A stretch of 6,041 nt of DNA from Pseudomonadota bacterium (GCA_018812395.1 JAHJDS010000172.1:1-6041), one strand, 5' to 3'. Numbered from the stretch's first letter, positions 1 through 5,444 are shown. Notes: generated by a model from the sequence alone, not told the origin. Numbers and translations are program-made.

Positions 1-87
1 AAAGATAAGAAAAAGGCTGATCGCGCAAGAATTAATTACGCCAATGATTTTTCAAAGTATTTTTACTTAGATCCTTTTGGAAGATAG
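1..87 (+). CDS. 3' end of an unidentified protein gene (partial)
   Basis: Frame 1 is open from the first base and ends in two consecutive TAG codons at 85-90. The 28 visible residues are rich in Lys and Asp at the start and in aromatic residues near the end (...SKYFYLDPFGR). Codon use is AT-rich, like TPR gene 1 next to it. I do not recognise the family and too little is visible to assign a role. Its support is mainly positional: it ends 34 bases from the stop of a shortened minus-strand gene, the same convergent arrangement seen at the 3' ends of both TPR genes in this window. It could equally be a chance open frame, since 28 codons is short. Confidence 0.4.
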   Translation, partial: KDKKKADRARINYANDFSKYFYLDPFGR

Positions 88-121
88 TAGTTAAGGGAAA
101 TTTGATTAACAAAAATGTATT

Positions 122-193
122 TTACGATTTGGCCCTGTCGTTGACGGTAACTTCAATAGCAAGCTCTTTGTCTTTATTGTCTTGAGGTGACAT
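122..193 (-). pseudogene. Truncated 5' end of a possible tail (tape-measure-like) gene
   Basis: An ATG at 193-191 is preceded by a purine-rich AAGGAAA on the minus strand (AGGA at 204-201), seven bases upstream, a plausible ribosome binding site. The frame runs 23 codons (MSPQDNKDKELAIEVTVNDR...) and stops at TAA 124-122. The 'ELAIEVTVNDRA' stretch has the general look of phage tape-measure N-termini; compare 'DLVINLEARDNVS' at the start of the intact tape-measure protein in this window. That likeness is weak and is my inference. The fragment lies between the end of the 1-87 gene and the promoter of TPR gene 1, as expected if its 3' part was replaced by the plus-strand gene. It may instead be a genuine small protein or chance. 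Confidence 0.4.
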
Positions 194-201
194 CTCAGTT
201 T

Positions 202-224
202 CCTTTCAGGGCCCCTTTGAAAGG
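202..224. promoter_or_regulatory. Inverted repeat between two divergent starts
   Basis: CCTTTCA at 202-208 and TGAAAGG at 218-224 are perfect 7-base inverted arms around a 9-base GC-rich loop. It lies between the minus-strand start at 193 and the -35 box at 227, and its left arm overlaps the minus-strand ribosome binding site. It could be an operator or an RNA hairpin in the minus-strand leader. The sequence alone does not distinguish these. Confidence 0.3.
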
Positions 225-226
225 CC

Positions 227-256
227 TTGACAATAGGGAACAGAAAAGAATACACT
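227..256 (+). promoter_or_regulatory. Sigma70-type promoter of TPR gene 1
   Basis: A perfect -35 box TTGACA (227-232) is followed, after an 18-base spacer, by TACACT (251-256), which matches four of six positions of the -10 consensus. Transcription should begin near 263, giving a leader of about 27 bases before the ATG at 290. The spacer length is the same as in the promoter of TPR gene 2. Confidence 0.65.
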
Positions 257-276
257 GCTTGTGTGACACTACTGAT

Positions 277-281
277 AGGAG
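277..281 (+). promoter_or_regulatory. Ribosome binding site fixing the TPR 1 start
   Basis: AGGAG lies eight bases upstream of the ATG at 290. This rules out the longer frame from the TTG at 227, which would use the -35 box as a start codon, and it leaves a protein beginning directly with a signal peptide. Confidence 0.7.
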
Positions 282-289
282 AATATGGA

Positions 290-1117
290 ATGCTCAAGTT
301 GGTACGATTGACTGCCGTGGCGTGGTGCTTATTGCTGTGCCTGCCGCCCTTGTCCAAAGGGGATGCGGTTATCAACAGCCTTAAGTTGACGTATGAAGGC
401 CACCACTACCATTCCCATGGTGACTTAACAAAGGCGTTAAAATACTACAATGAAGCCATCAAATTGAGCTTTTCAAACTTGGATGCCTATTACAATAGAG
501 GCATGGTATATGTAAAATTAAATAAATACAGATCTGCCATCAAGGATTTTAACTGGGTTATTGCGTTTGAACCAAAAAATATATTGGCTCGTTATTCCCG
601 TGCATTCTCTTATTTTGAATTGAAAGATTATAGAAAATCAATAAATGATTTCAAAATTGTTATTGAACTGCTTGTAAATAGGCCAAATTCCTCTCAACAA
701 ATTTATTTGGTATATTCTTATGGCCTTGTTGCCACATGCCATTATCGTCTTGGCAAGTATAAACATGCCATCACCTACTTTTCAAAGGCACTAAGACTAA
801 AACCGAAAGATGAAGATATACTCTACGACCGTGGCGTAGCCTACTTTGATTCCCGGCAATACCAAATGGCCTTAGCCGATTTTACCAAGGCGATAAGACT
901 TAAGCCTGATTTTGCCGAGGCCTACTTAGAACGTGGCAGGGTATTTTTTGAATTAAACTTGTACAAAAAGGCGGTCAGGGACCTGAACCGCGCCATTGCC
1001 CTCCGGCATGATTTTGCTGAACAATACATCCTTCGTGGGTTGGTTCATCTCATGTCTGGCAACCTCATTTCTGCTGGTAAGGATTTCTTAACCTACTTCC
1101 TCCTTCAATTCAAATAG
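290..1117 (+). CDS. Exported tetratricopeptide-repeat (TPR) protein 1
   Basis: The product has 275 residues. It starts with a signal peptide: Lys3 and Arg6, then a hydrophobic core at about residues 7-21, with likely cleavage near Ala26. The rest is about seven TPR units (roughly 31-64, 65-98, 99-126, 140-175, 176-209, 210-243 and 244-275). The typical pattern, such as AYYNRG...L..Y..AI.DF..AI...P, is plain. TPR arrays form helical solenoids that bind other proteins; no catalytic domain is present, so a periplasmic scaffold or adaptor role is inferred. A spacer of about 13 residues (127-139) interrupts the regular period after the third repeat. The gene is AT-rich compared with the tail genes. 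It has its own promoter, converges on a 9-codon tail-gene stub, and is a paralogue of the TPR gene at 3564-4490. The family is very common, so the partner cannot be inferred. Confidence 0.9.
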   Translation: MLKLVRLTAVAWCLLLCLPPLSKGDAVINSLKLTYEGHHYHSHGDLTKALKYYNEAIKLSFSNLDAYYNRGMVYVKLNKYRSAIKDFNWVIAFEPKNILARYSRAFSYFELKDYRKSINDFKIVIELLVNRPNSSQQIYLVYSYGLVATCHYRLGKYKHAITYFSKALRLKPKDEDILYDRGVAYFDSRQYQMALADFTKAIRLKPDFAEAYLERGRVFFELNLYKKAVRDLNRAIALRHDFAEQYILRGLVHLMSGNLISAGKDFLTYFLLQFK

Positions 1118-1131
1118 CTATTTGAACGGGG

Positions 1132-1155
1132 CAGGGAGTGGTGCCGCATTCCCTG
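1132..1155 (+). terminator. Hairpin after TPR gene 1, possible terminator
   Basis: CAGGGAGTG (1132-1140) pairs with CATTCCCTG (1147-1155), a 9-base-pair stem with one G-T wobble and a 6-base loop. It starts 14 bases after the TPR stop. No clear T-run follows (only GGTTTAG), so intrinsic termination would be weak. Being nearly symmetrical, it could also act on minus-strand transcripts. It ends two bases before the stop codon of the minus-strand stub and so marks the probable junction. Confidence 0.4.
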
Positions 1156-1157
1156 GT

Positions 1158-1187
1158 TTAGCTGAGAACGATTGCGGTAAAGGCCAT
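1158..1187 (-). pseudogene. Nine-codon stub of a tail gene (5' end only)
   Basis: On the minus strand an ATG at 1187-1185 is preceded by a very strong AGGAGGT (1200-1194) at a 6-base spacing, but the frame reads only MAFTAIVLS before TAA at 1160-1158. Such a good start signal on a 9-codon frame suggests the beginning of a real gene whose remainder has been lost. It lies downstream of the tape-measure gene on the same strand, where a further tail or baseplate gene would be expected. The family cannot be determined from nine residues. The break coincides with the hairpin following TPR gene 1, which suggests that the TPR segment replaced the rest. A translated leader peptide is a less likely alternative. 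Confidence 0.5.
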
Positions 1188-1193
1188 GTTGAT

Positions 1194-1200
1194 ACCTCCT
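1194..1200 (-). promoter_or_regulatory. Strong Shine-Dalgarno of the tail-gene stub
   Basis: ACCTCCT on the plus strand reads AGGAGGT on the minus strand, six bases before the ATG at 1187. It is the best ribosome binding site on the minus strand of this window and the main reason for treating 1158-1187 as a former gene. Confidence 0.6.
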
Positions 1201-1335
1201 GTATGGCTCTGGAAAACGGTTAGTGTCCGCCTTTTACGAACGATTTGGGGGAGGTCCGTAACCCTGCTGCCTCAATGGGTTTCTTCACCACGGGCAACAG
1301 AGGTGGAACTGATGAAGGGAGAGGCCCGCAGGGCG
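1201..1335. other. Spacer between tape-measure stop and tail-gene stub
   Basis: No gene can be supported here. On the minus strand a frame stays open from the tape-measure stop to a TAA near 1222-1220 (...KKPIEAAGLRTSPKSF...), but it has no convincing start codon or ribosome binding site. It may be a relic of another tail gene or chance. I see no terminator hairpin after the tape-measure gene. Confidence 0.3.
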
Positions 1336-3474
1336 TCAGACCGATTTGAGGGCCGCGCGCAGGCCGGGGTTGGTCATCACGCCGTAGGTGACCACGTCCA
1401 GGATGAGCTTGGCCTGTCCCTGGGCGTTTTGGGTCACCTGCCGGTTGACCACCTTCATGTCCAGGGCCGGGCCCTGGTTGGTGACGTTGATCTGGACCTG
1501 GACGTTGGGCGCAATGGCGGTTTGGGTCTGGGATCCTTGCGGGAAGATGACCGGGATGCTCCGATTGTCGGGCAGGGGCACCACGGCCTCATGCCTCGAC
1601 CCCTCACCGATCAGGCCGAAGGTCGGCCTTCTGACAATGCCTCCGGTTTGAAATTTTCTCAGCGGCACGAACCGTCCCGGCAACACGCCGCCCCGGGCCA
1701 TTTCCTTGGTCCCTCCGCTGCCGGCGAACAGACTGCCGAGGCTGGACATGATGAACGAGGCGGTGCGCTGGGCGGCGAGGCTCATCATCGCCCGGGCGAC
1801 CGAGCTGAAAAAGCTCTTGAAGTAGACGTCCAGCCGCTTCACCCGGCCCTCCATGATGTCGAAGAAGAACTGCTCGAAGCTTTGGCCCATGGCCTGGGAG
1901 GCGGTCTCGGCCACCCGGCGGCCTGCCTCGGCCAGGGTGGTGACCCGCCTTTCGGCCTCCAGCAGGCCGATGCGAAATCCTTTTAGTGGATCGTCGCCGG
2001 CCAGGGCCGCCGCCCGTTGGCGGAGCGTCTCGATGTGGGCCGCGGCCTCCTGATAGCGGGGCGACCCCTCGCCGAGTCGGATTTTGAGCCGGTCCTGGAG
2101 TCGGTCCAGGTCGAGCATGGTGCGTTGGTAGCGGGCCTGGGCCCGGGTCTGGTAGTTGGTCTCGGCCCTCTCGCGCAGGTCTATGACCTGGGCGGTGGCC
2201 TGGCGCTCGTCCTCGATGCGTCGTCGGATGATGCGGGTGCGCCGGGCTTCGGCCTGTGGCGTATCGTCGTAGAGGGCGTCGACGAGCTTCATTCTGGCCT
2301 GGTGGATCTCGGGGATGGTGCCGCCCTGGGCGGCGATGCGGTCGATCTCCTGTTTGAGGTTGGCCAGGACGAGCCGTCGGGCCAGCTCGGGGACGGCCCC
2401 GGTGGCCAGTCTTTCAAAGGTCTCCATCGCCCGGGGACTCCCCTGTATGGCGGTCCGCGCCTGTCCGGATTCTTTGGTCGGCAAGGCGCCGAGCGCCAAA
2501 TGGGGACTGACGTGCAATCCGCCAAAGGGTCCGAACCCGATGCCGGGTGTTTTGAGTTGGCCGCTTCGCGGGGGGCGCTTGATGACCGGCTGCGGCACGG
2601 CCCGAATGGCCGGATGCTCGCGGTGCCAGGGCAGGTTCAGCTTCCGCTTCCGCAGCTTCTGCATGAACTCGGCGTACTGCTGAGCCCAGTCGAAAATATC
2701 CGCATACCCACGAATGATTTCCGGCCAGTTTATTTTTTTCTCACCGGGCCGTGCCGGAGGTCGCCTTGTGACCTGTCGCGTTTCAGGCCTCTGGCGGGAA
2801 CTAGACCCAGGACGGCGACCAAGATTTATTATACCGTAACCAGCATTACGAATGTCCCTGGCATTGTAACTGAAAAATCTGCCGCCGTAGTTTCCCTCAA
2901 TGACTGGCCCCGGGGCCTCACTGCGCCAGAAATACCTTCTTGGCCCCCTGGGCACGGGTGTCCTTGGAGGCGTTCGCCCTCGGCTAGGTCTACGATAAAT
3001 ATAGTAGTTCCCGATGATACGTCCTTCCCCAATTTCTTGACGAAGATGGCGTAATATAGCTGGAACATGGTATCTCGGTCTGACCCCTCTCGGACCTCTT
3101 AACGGCCTTCTGATATTTTTTGCTAATAGAATTTCGCCATTTATACCACTCTGCTCACCTTCACCTTTTTTGGAAGTGTGTAGGTCCGCGACCGCACGTT
3201 GATAGGCTCGAAGGGCAGAACTAAATCTCCAGAGGTGCTTTTCGGCTTCGCGCACCCTGAGGCCAAGTCGATGGACGCCCTTTTCCGCTTGTTTCCATGA
3301 CGTAGCCAAGTTTCGAGGAATCTTATCCAGCCCGAAAATTCGGTCCGAACTCCGCGCCACTCGTTCCATTTTGGTGCGTAGGCCTTCGAGGGCACGGTCC
3401 ACGGTCTTTATGACGCGGGACACATTGTCCCGGGCTTCCAGGTTTATTACGAGGTCCTCTACGCGAAAGGCCAT
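1336..3474 (-). CDS. Phage tail tape-measure protein
   Basis: The product is 712 residues. Tape-measure proteins fill the tail tube, set tail length during assembly, and pass into the target envelope on injection. The start MAFRVEDLVINLEARDNVS is followed by a charged helical segment to about residue 105, a Pro/Arg/Gly/Tyr-rich low-complexity section at about 118-310, and long Ala/Arg/Glu-rich helical stretches at about 350-530. The C-terminus matches lambda-type tape measures: GQSFEQFFFDIMEGRVKRLD (530-549), an amphipathic helix to about 583, Gly-Gly turns (GGV at 595, GGI at 611), then LIGEGSRHEAVVPLP (621-635) and a Gln/Asn/Val-rich end. Start 3474 is chosen for the AGGAG seven bases upstream; extension to 3537 would run through the promoter of TPR 2. 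The low-complexity section is AT-richer than the rest, suggesting a mosaic gene. The reading frame is intact although its tail-gene neighbours are not. Confidence 0.9.
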   Translation of the reverse strand: MAFRVEDLVINLEARDNVSRVIKTVDRALEGLRTKMERVARSSDRIFGLDKIPRNLATSWKQAEKGVHRLGLRVREAEKHLWRFSSALRAYQRAVADLHTSKKGEGEQSGINGEILLAKNIRRPLRGPRGVRPRYHVPAILRHLRQEIGEGRIIGNYYIYRRPSRGRTPPRTPVPRGPRRYFWRSEAPGPVIEGNYGGRFFSYNARDIRNAGYGIINLGRRPGSSSRQRPETRQVTRRPPARPGEKKINWPEIIRGYADIFDWAQQYAEFMQKLRKRKLNLPWHREHPAIRAVPQPVIKRPPRSGQLKTPGIGFGPFGGLHVSPHLALGALPTKESGQARTAIQGSPRAMETFERLATGAVPELARRLVLANLKQEIDRIAAQGGTIPEIHQARMKLVDALYDDTPQAEARRTRIIRRRIEDERQATAQVIDLRERAETNYQTRAQARYQRTMLDLDRLQDRLKIRLGEGSPRYQEAAAHIETLRQRAAALAGDDPLKGFRIGLLEAERRVTTLAEAGRRVAETASQAMGQSFEQFFFDIMEGRVKRLDVYFKSFFSSVARAMMSLAAQRTASFIMSSLGSLFAGSGGTKEMARGGVLPGRFVPLRKFQTGGIVRRPTFGLIGEGSRHEAVVPLPDNRSIPVIFPQGSQTQTAIAPNVQVQINVTNQGPALDMKVVNRQVTQNAQGQAKLILDVVTYGVMTNPGLRAALKSV

Positions 3475-3481
3475 AGTTGTG

Positions 3482-3486
3482 CTCCT
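3482..3486 (-). promoter_or_regulatory. Ribosome binding site of the tape-measure gene
   Basis: CTCCT on the plus strand reads AGGAG on the minus strand, seven bases upstream of the ATG at 3474-3472. It decides the start. The adjoining TPR 2 promoter begins only 18 bases beyond it. Confidence 0.7.
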
Positions 3487-3503
3487 GTCTAAGAAATGAT
3501 AGG

Positions 3504-3533
3504 TTGACAAATGACTGGTGTTTGGTCTATAAT
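3504..3533 (+). promoter_or_regulatory. Consensus sigma70 promoter of TPR gene 2
   Basis: TTGACA (3504-3509) and TATAAT (3528-3533) are both perfect consensus hexamers separated by 18 bases. The transcription start is expected near 3540, leaving a leader of about 24 bases. A promoter this close to consensus suggests constitutive expression of TPR gene 2, independent of the minus-strand tail genes. No operator-like repeat is evident around it. Confidence 0.85.
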
Positions 3534-3550
3534 TCACAAAGACAGTTCCA

Positions 3551-3556
3551 GGGAGG
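3551..3556 (+). promoter_or_regulatory. Ribosome binding site fixing a GTG start for TPR 2
   Basis: GGGAGG lies seven bases before the GTG at 3564. The upstream in-frame TTG at 3477 lies before the promoter and cannot be the start of this transcript. No ATG fits between the promoter and the signal peptide. Confidence 0.75.
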
Positions 3557-3563
3557 CGAAACG

Positions 3564-4490
3564 GTGTCTTGGAAGGTGACTGTTTCTATCATTCTAGTAT
3601 TTTGTTTTATCGTAATCCCGCCGATATCGCTTTCCCTCTGCGGGGCGGAATCAAAGAATACCACAGCCATTGGGTGGTGGCGCCGAGGGCTGAGATCAAT
3701 ACGGAATGACAACTTACCCCTGGCCATCAAATGCTTCACCCGGGCCATACAGTTGGAACCTGATTTTGGAGGTGCCTATTTAGAACGTGGCCTGGTATAC
3801 GGCGCCATGAAAAAACACCGATTAGCAGTGGTGGATCTGAAGCGCGCGCTCAAGCTGACCAAAGGATCATATCTCGCCAATAGCATCTTGGCCTGGGTTT
3901 ACTGTGATAGCGATCAATATAAAAAGTGCTTGCATCGCTATAATCAGGCGATCAAGAAAAATCCCCATGCCTGGGAGTCTTATCAAGGTAGAGGCGGGGC
4001 CTACTTTAATTTAGGGCGATACAGAAAGGCCATTGCTTCATTTGACAAAGCGCTCCTCGCTAGACCCGCCTTGTCCTGGTCGTATTTAATGCGCGGCCGG
4101 TCATATCTCGGGTTGAAGAGATATGCAAGAGCCTTGTTTGACTTCGACGTTGTGATCAAACTGCGACCGGACTGGCCGGAGGGATTTTTAAACCGTGGTT
4201 TTAGTTTTCTTAAACTGGAAATGTATAAAAAGGCAATCAGGGACTTTACGACGGCTATCCGACTGGACCCGTCGTATGCCGACGCCTACTATTACCGCGG
4301 ACGGGCCTACATGAAACTGAGCAAATACATCCGGGCCTCCTTCGATTTCTCTCATGCGATCCGCTGGGACAAGGACGATTGGGAAGCCTATGAACATCGC
4401 GCCATAGCTCGAATAGAAATGAGACAATACGAAGCGGCGGCCGTAGATTTTGTTGAATCAATTGGCCTCCAGTTCCTGTACGATTGGTGA
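3564..4490 (+). CDS. Exported tetratricopeptide-repeat (TPR) protein 2
   Basis: The product is 308 residues from a GTG start. A signal peptide (Lys4; hydrophobic core about 5-25; likely cleavage after Ala28 in LCGA-ES) is followed by eight TPR units in exact 34-residue register: about 34-67, 68-101, 102-135, 136-169, 170-203, 204-237, 238-271 and 272-305. Most units keep the family signature, for example AYYYRGRAYMKLSKYIRAS. No other domain is present. The protein should form a regular right-handed solenoid in the periplasm that binds another protein or peptide; the partner is unknown. It is a paralogue of TPR 1 with short patches of near-identical DNA. The gene runs against the tape-measure and tail genes, has its own strong promoter, and ends 26 bases from the stop of a shortened tail gene. 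This is a cargo-gene ('moron') arrangement. Confidence 0.92.
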   Translation: MSWKVTVSIILVFCFIVIPPISLSLCGAESKNTTAIGWWRRGLRSIRNDNLPLAIKCFTRAIQLEPDFGGAYLERGLVYGAMKKHRLAVVDLKRALKLTKGSYLANSILAWVYCDSDQYKKCLHRYNQAIKKNPHAWESYQGRGGAYFNLGRYRKAIASFDKALLARPALSWSYLMRGRSYLGLKRYARALFDFDVVIKLRPDWPEGFLNRGFSFLKLEMYKKAIRDFTTAIRLDPSYADAYYYRGRAYMKLSKYIRASFDFSHAIRWDKDDWEAYEHRAIARIEMRQYEAAAVDFVESIGLQFLYDW

Positions 4491-4516
4491 AGACTGAGGT
4501 TTTGGATTTCAGACGA

Positions 4517-4744
4517 TTATTGATGCCGGACGATCATCAGGTCGCGCTCCGAGGCGTTGAAGTTGGCGGCGGGCTGGCCGTCCTGGTCGGCCTTGACCGA
4601 AATGGTCGCTTGGACGTCCTCGATCTCGCCCCATTGAAACACGTCCAGAACGCCCAGCTTCCAGATGGTCGGGTTTTGGGGGTCAGGGTCATGTTGACTG
4701 ATGTAGTCCTTGGTTTTTGAGGTGTCTATCGGCGTCATTGACAT
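4517..4744 (-). pseudogene. Tail-assembly-type protein, probably 3'-truncated
   Basis: Seventy-five residues from ATG 4744 (MSMTPIDTSKTKDYISQHDP...NPTIWKLGVLDVFQWGEIED...). The N-terminus resembles a small phage protein often encoded between tail-tube and tape-measure genes; I recall this family as longer, but I cannot check it here. The frame ends abruptly after ERDLMIVRHQ at the point where the TPR 2 segment begins, so loss of the C-terminal part is likely. It lies upstream of the tape-measure gene on the same strand, fitting tail gene order with TPR 2 wedged between. The ribosome binding site is weak (AGAG about eight bases upstream). The ATG immediately follows the TGA of the preceding frame, as in a tight operon. 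A complete short protein of 75 residues remains possible. Confidence 0.55.
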
Positions 4745-4828
4745 TCAAGAGTCTCTTTTCAGTCGCCTCGGGGGCGACGGCGAGGGTGGAGAAGCCAGAT
4801 CGACAGCGATGGTCGCCCCGGCTTCTGG
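4745..4828 (-). pseudogene. Possible C-terminal remnant of an upstream tail gene
   Basis: A 27-codon frame (PEAGATIAVDLASPPSPSPP...) ends with a TGA at 4747-4745 that abuts the ATG of the tail gene at 4744. This stop-start junction is typical of co-translated phage genes, so it may be the last part of the preceding tail gene. It is cut off upstream by an in-frame stop at 4831-4829, and no family is recognisable. Two short inverted repeats lie in it (4762-4778, six base pairs; 4790-4826, seven base pairs with a long loop), neither clearly functional. The open frame could be chance. Confidence 0.3.
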
Positions 4829-4908
4829 TCAGGGAATTATTAATGTTTTCGGAATTCCGGCGTTAAGGCCGAGGTCTCTGTGGGGCTCAACTTGACGGAA
4901 TAACTCGT

Positions 4909-5058
4909 TTAATGGCCAACGTTTTGATAGGACGTTAGGGCGAACACACCCCAAGCCTCAGATACCGTGCGCCCGCCGGGTGCCACGCGGCACTGGCGTA
5001 ATTGGTCAGCCACTTCCTGAGGTTTCAGCAAGAACACACCCCAAGCCTCAGATGCCAT
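4909..5058 (-). pseudogene. Short frame resembling an IS3-type transposase OrfA relic
   Basis: A 49-codon minus-strand frame from ATG 5058 to TAA 4909. Its middle (LLKPQEVADQLRQCR, then GRTVSEAWGVFALTSYQ) loosely follows the helix-turn-helix start of IS3-family OrfA proteins, which I remember as 'F.PEQIV..LRQ.EV....G.(S/T)V.EA....GV...TYYRW'. The resemblance is by eye only and breaks down after TSYQ. The phrase SEAWGVF occurs twice, 30 residues apart, because each copy lies in one arm of a 33-base direct repeat. There is no terminal inverted repeat or OrfB, so at most this is a degraded scrap. A competing reading treats the repeat arms as two tape-measure 3' ends (see the repeat entries). Confidence 0.28.
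4942..4974. repeat. 33-base direct repeat, left copy
   Basis: This copy matches 5032-5064 at 31 of 33 bases, exactly 90 bases away. On the minus strand it contains ...RAHGI followed by TGA (4960-4958), the same final residues and stop as the tape-measure remnant ending at 5048. The common part also includes 16 identical bases after that stop. It is therefore probably the 3' end of another tape-measure-type gene copy, or the product of a local duplication. Confidence 0.8.
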
Positions 5059-5064
5059 GCGCCC
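5032..5064. repeat. 33-base direct repeat, right copy
   Basis: Right copy of the repeat at 4942-4974. It spans the last codons and stop (5050-5048) of the tape-measure remnant and 16 bases beyond. The 57 bases between the copies resemble neither flank. Confidence 0.8.
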
Positions 5065-5341
5065 TTCTGTAAGACGGGTTCATGGCCGCGGCGTGGATCG
5101 AGCCCACCTGCTGGTAGAGGCCCGGGCCTTGCTGGGTCAGCGCCTGGGCCTGCTTGACCTGGAGGGGTACCCCGGTCTGGTTGTTGACCACGAAGTTGAT
5201 TATTGGCGGCGATTGCCGGATCACGGCCTGTTCCTGCCCGGTGAACAAAACCGGGATGTGCCGGTTATCCGGCAAGGGAACAACCGCCTCGTGTCGCGAG
5301 CCCTCGCCGATCAGGTCAGGGCCCCCCAGCCCCGGTGCCAC
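5048..5341 (-). pseudogene. C-terminal remnant of a second tape-measure protein
   Basis: A 97-codon frame, with only a GTG as a possible start at 5341, contains LIGEGSRHEAVVPLPDNR from residue 10 onward. This is the same C-terminal module as residues 621-638 of the intact tape-measure protein here, followed by a similar Gln/Asn/Val-rich end finishing ...NPSYRRAHGI. Homology covers only the last 88 or so residues; the hundreds of helical residues that make a tape measure are absent. The frame is open further upstream to 5405, but that part (...RTGRAPGR) has no resemblance to the family and there is no good ribosome binding site. It is best read as the 3' end of a deleted gene, not a functional protein. 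It is divergent from the intact copy, so it came from a related but different tail cluster or an old duplication. Confidence 0.75.
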
Positions 5342-5444
5342 TCGCCCAGGGCGGCCCGTTCGGTCTCCCCACTTCCATCTTATTGGACTTCGTGATATTT
5401 TATTTCAAGTTGCACCATGACCCGGAGTGACCGGTCGGGCGGCG

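Noticed and set aside
227..289. Longer TPR 1 starting at the TTG at 227
   Set aside because: That TTG is the -35 box of the promoter, and the extension would place 21 residues before an obvious signal peptide. AGGAG supports the ATG at 290.
1118..1160. Integron-type attC site at the TPR/tail junction
   Set aside because: The hairpin there is short and lacks the paired core sites (RYYYAAC / GTTRRRY). The other two junctions have no similar structure.
1186..1986. Long plus-strand open frame opposite the tape-measure gene, one of several there, with another at 2017-3054
   Set aside because: The minus strand carries recognisable tape-measure motifs and a good ribosome binding site. These plus-strand frames are products of high GC content and have no recognisable domain or start signal.
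3496..3501. Minus-strand TATCAT as a -10 box for the tape-measure gene
   Set aside because: It matches five of six bases, but no -35-like hexamer is found 16-18 bases further upstream on that strand.
3475..3537. 21-residue N-terminal extension of the tape-measure protein
   Set aside because: It overlaps the consensus promoter and the AGGAG that serves the ATG at 3474, and there is no better start signal upstream.
4942..5064. CRISPR-like repeat-spacer unit
   Set aside because: There are only two imperfect copies, separated by 57 bases, with coding similarity to a tape-measure C-terminus and no array or cas genes.
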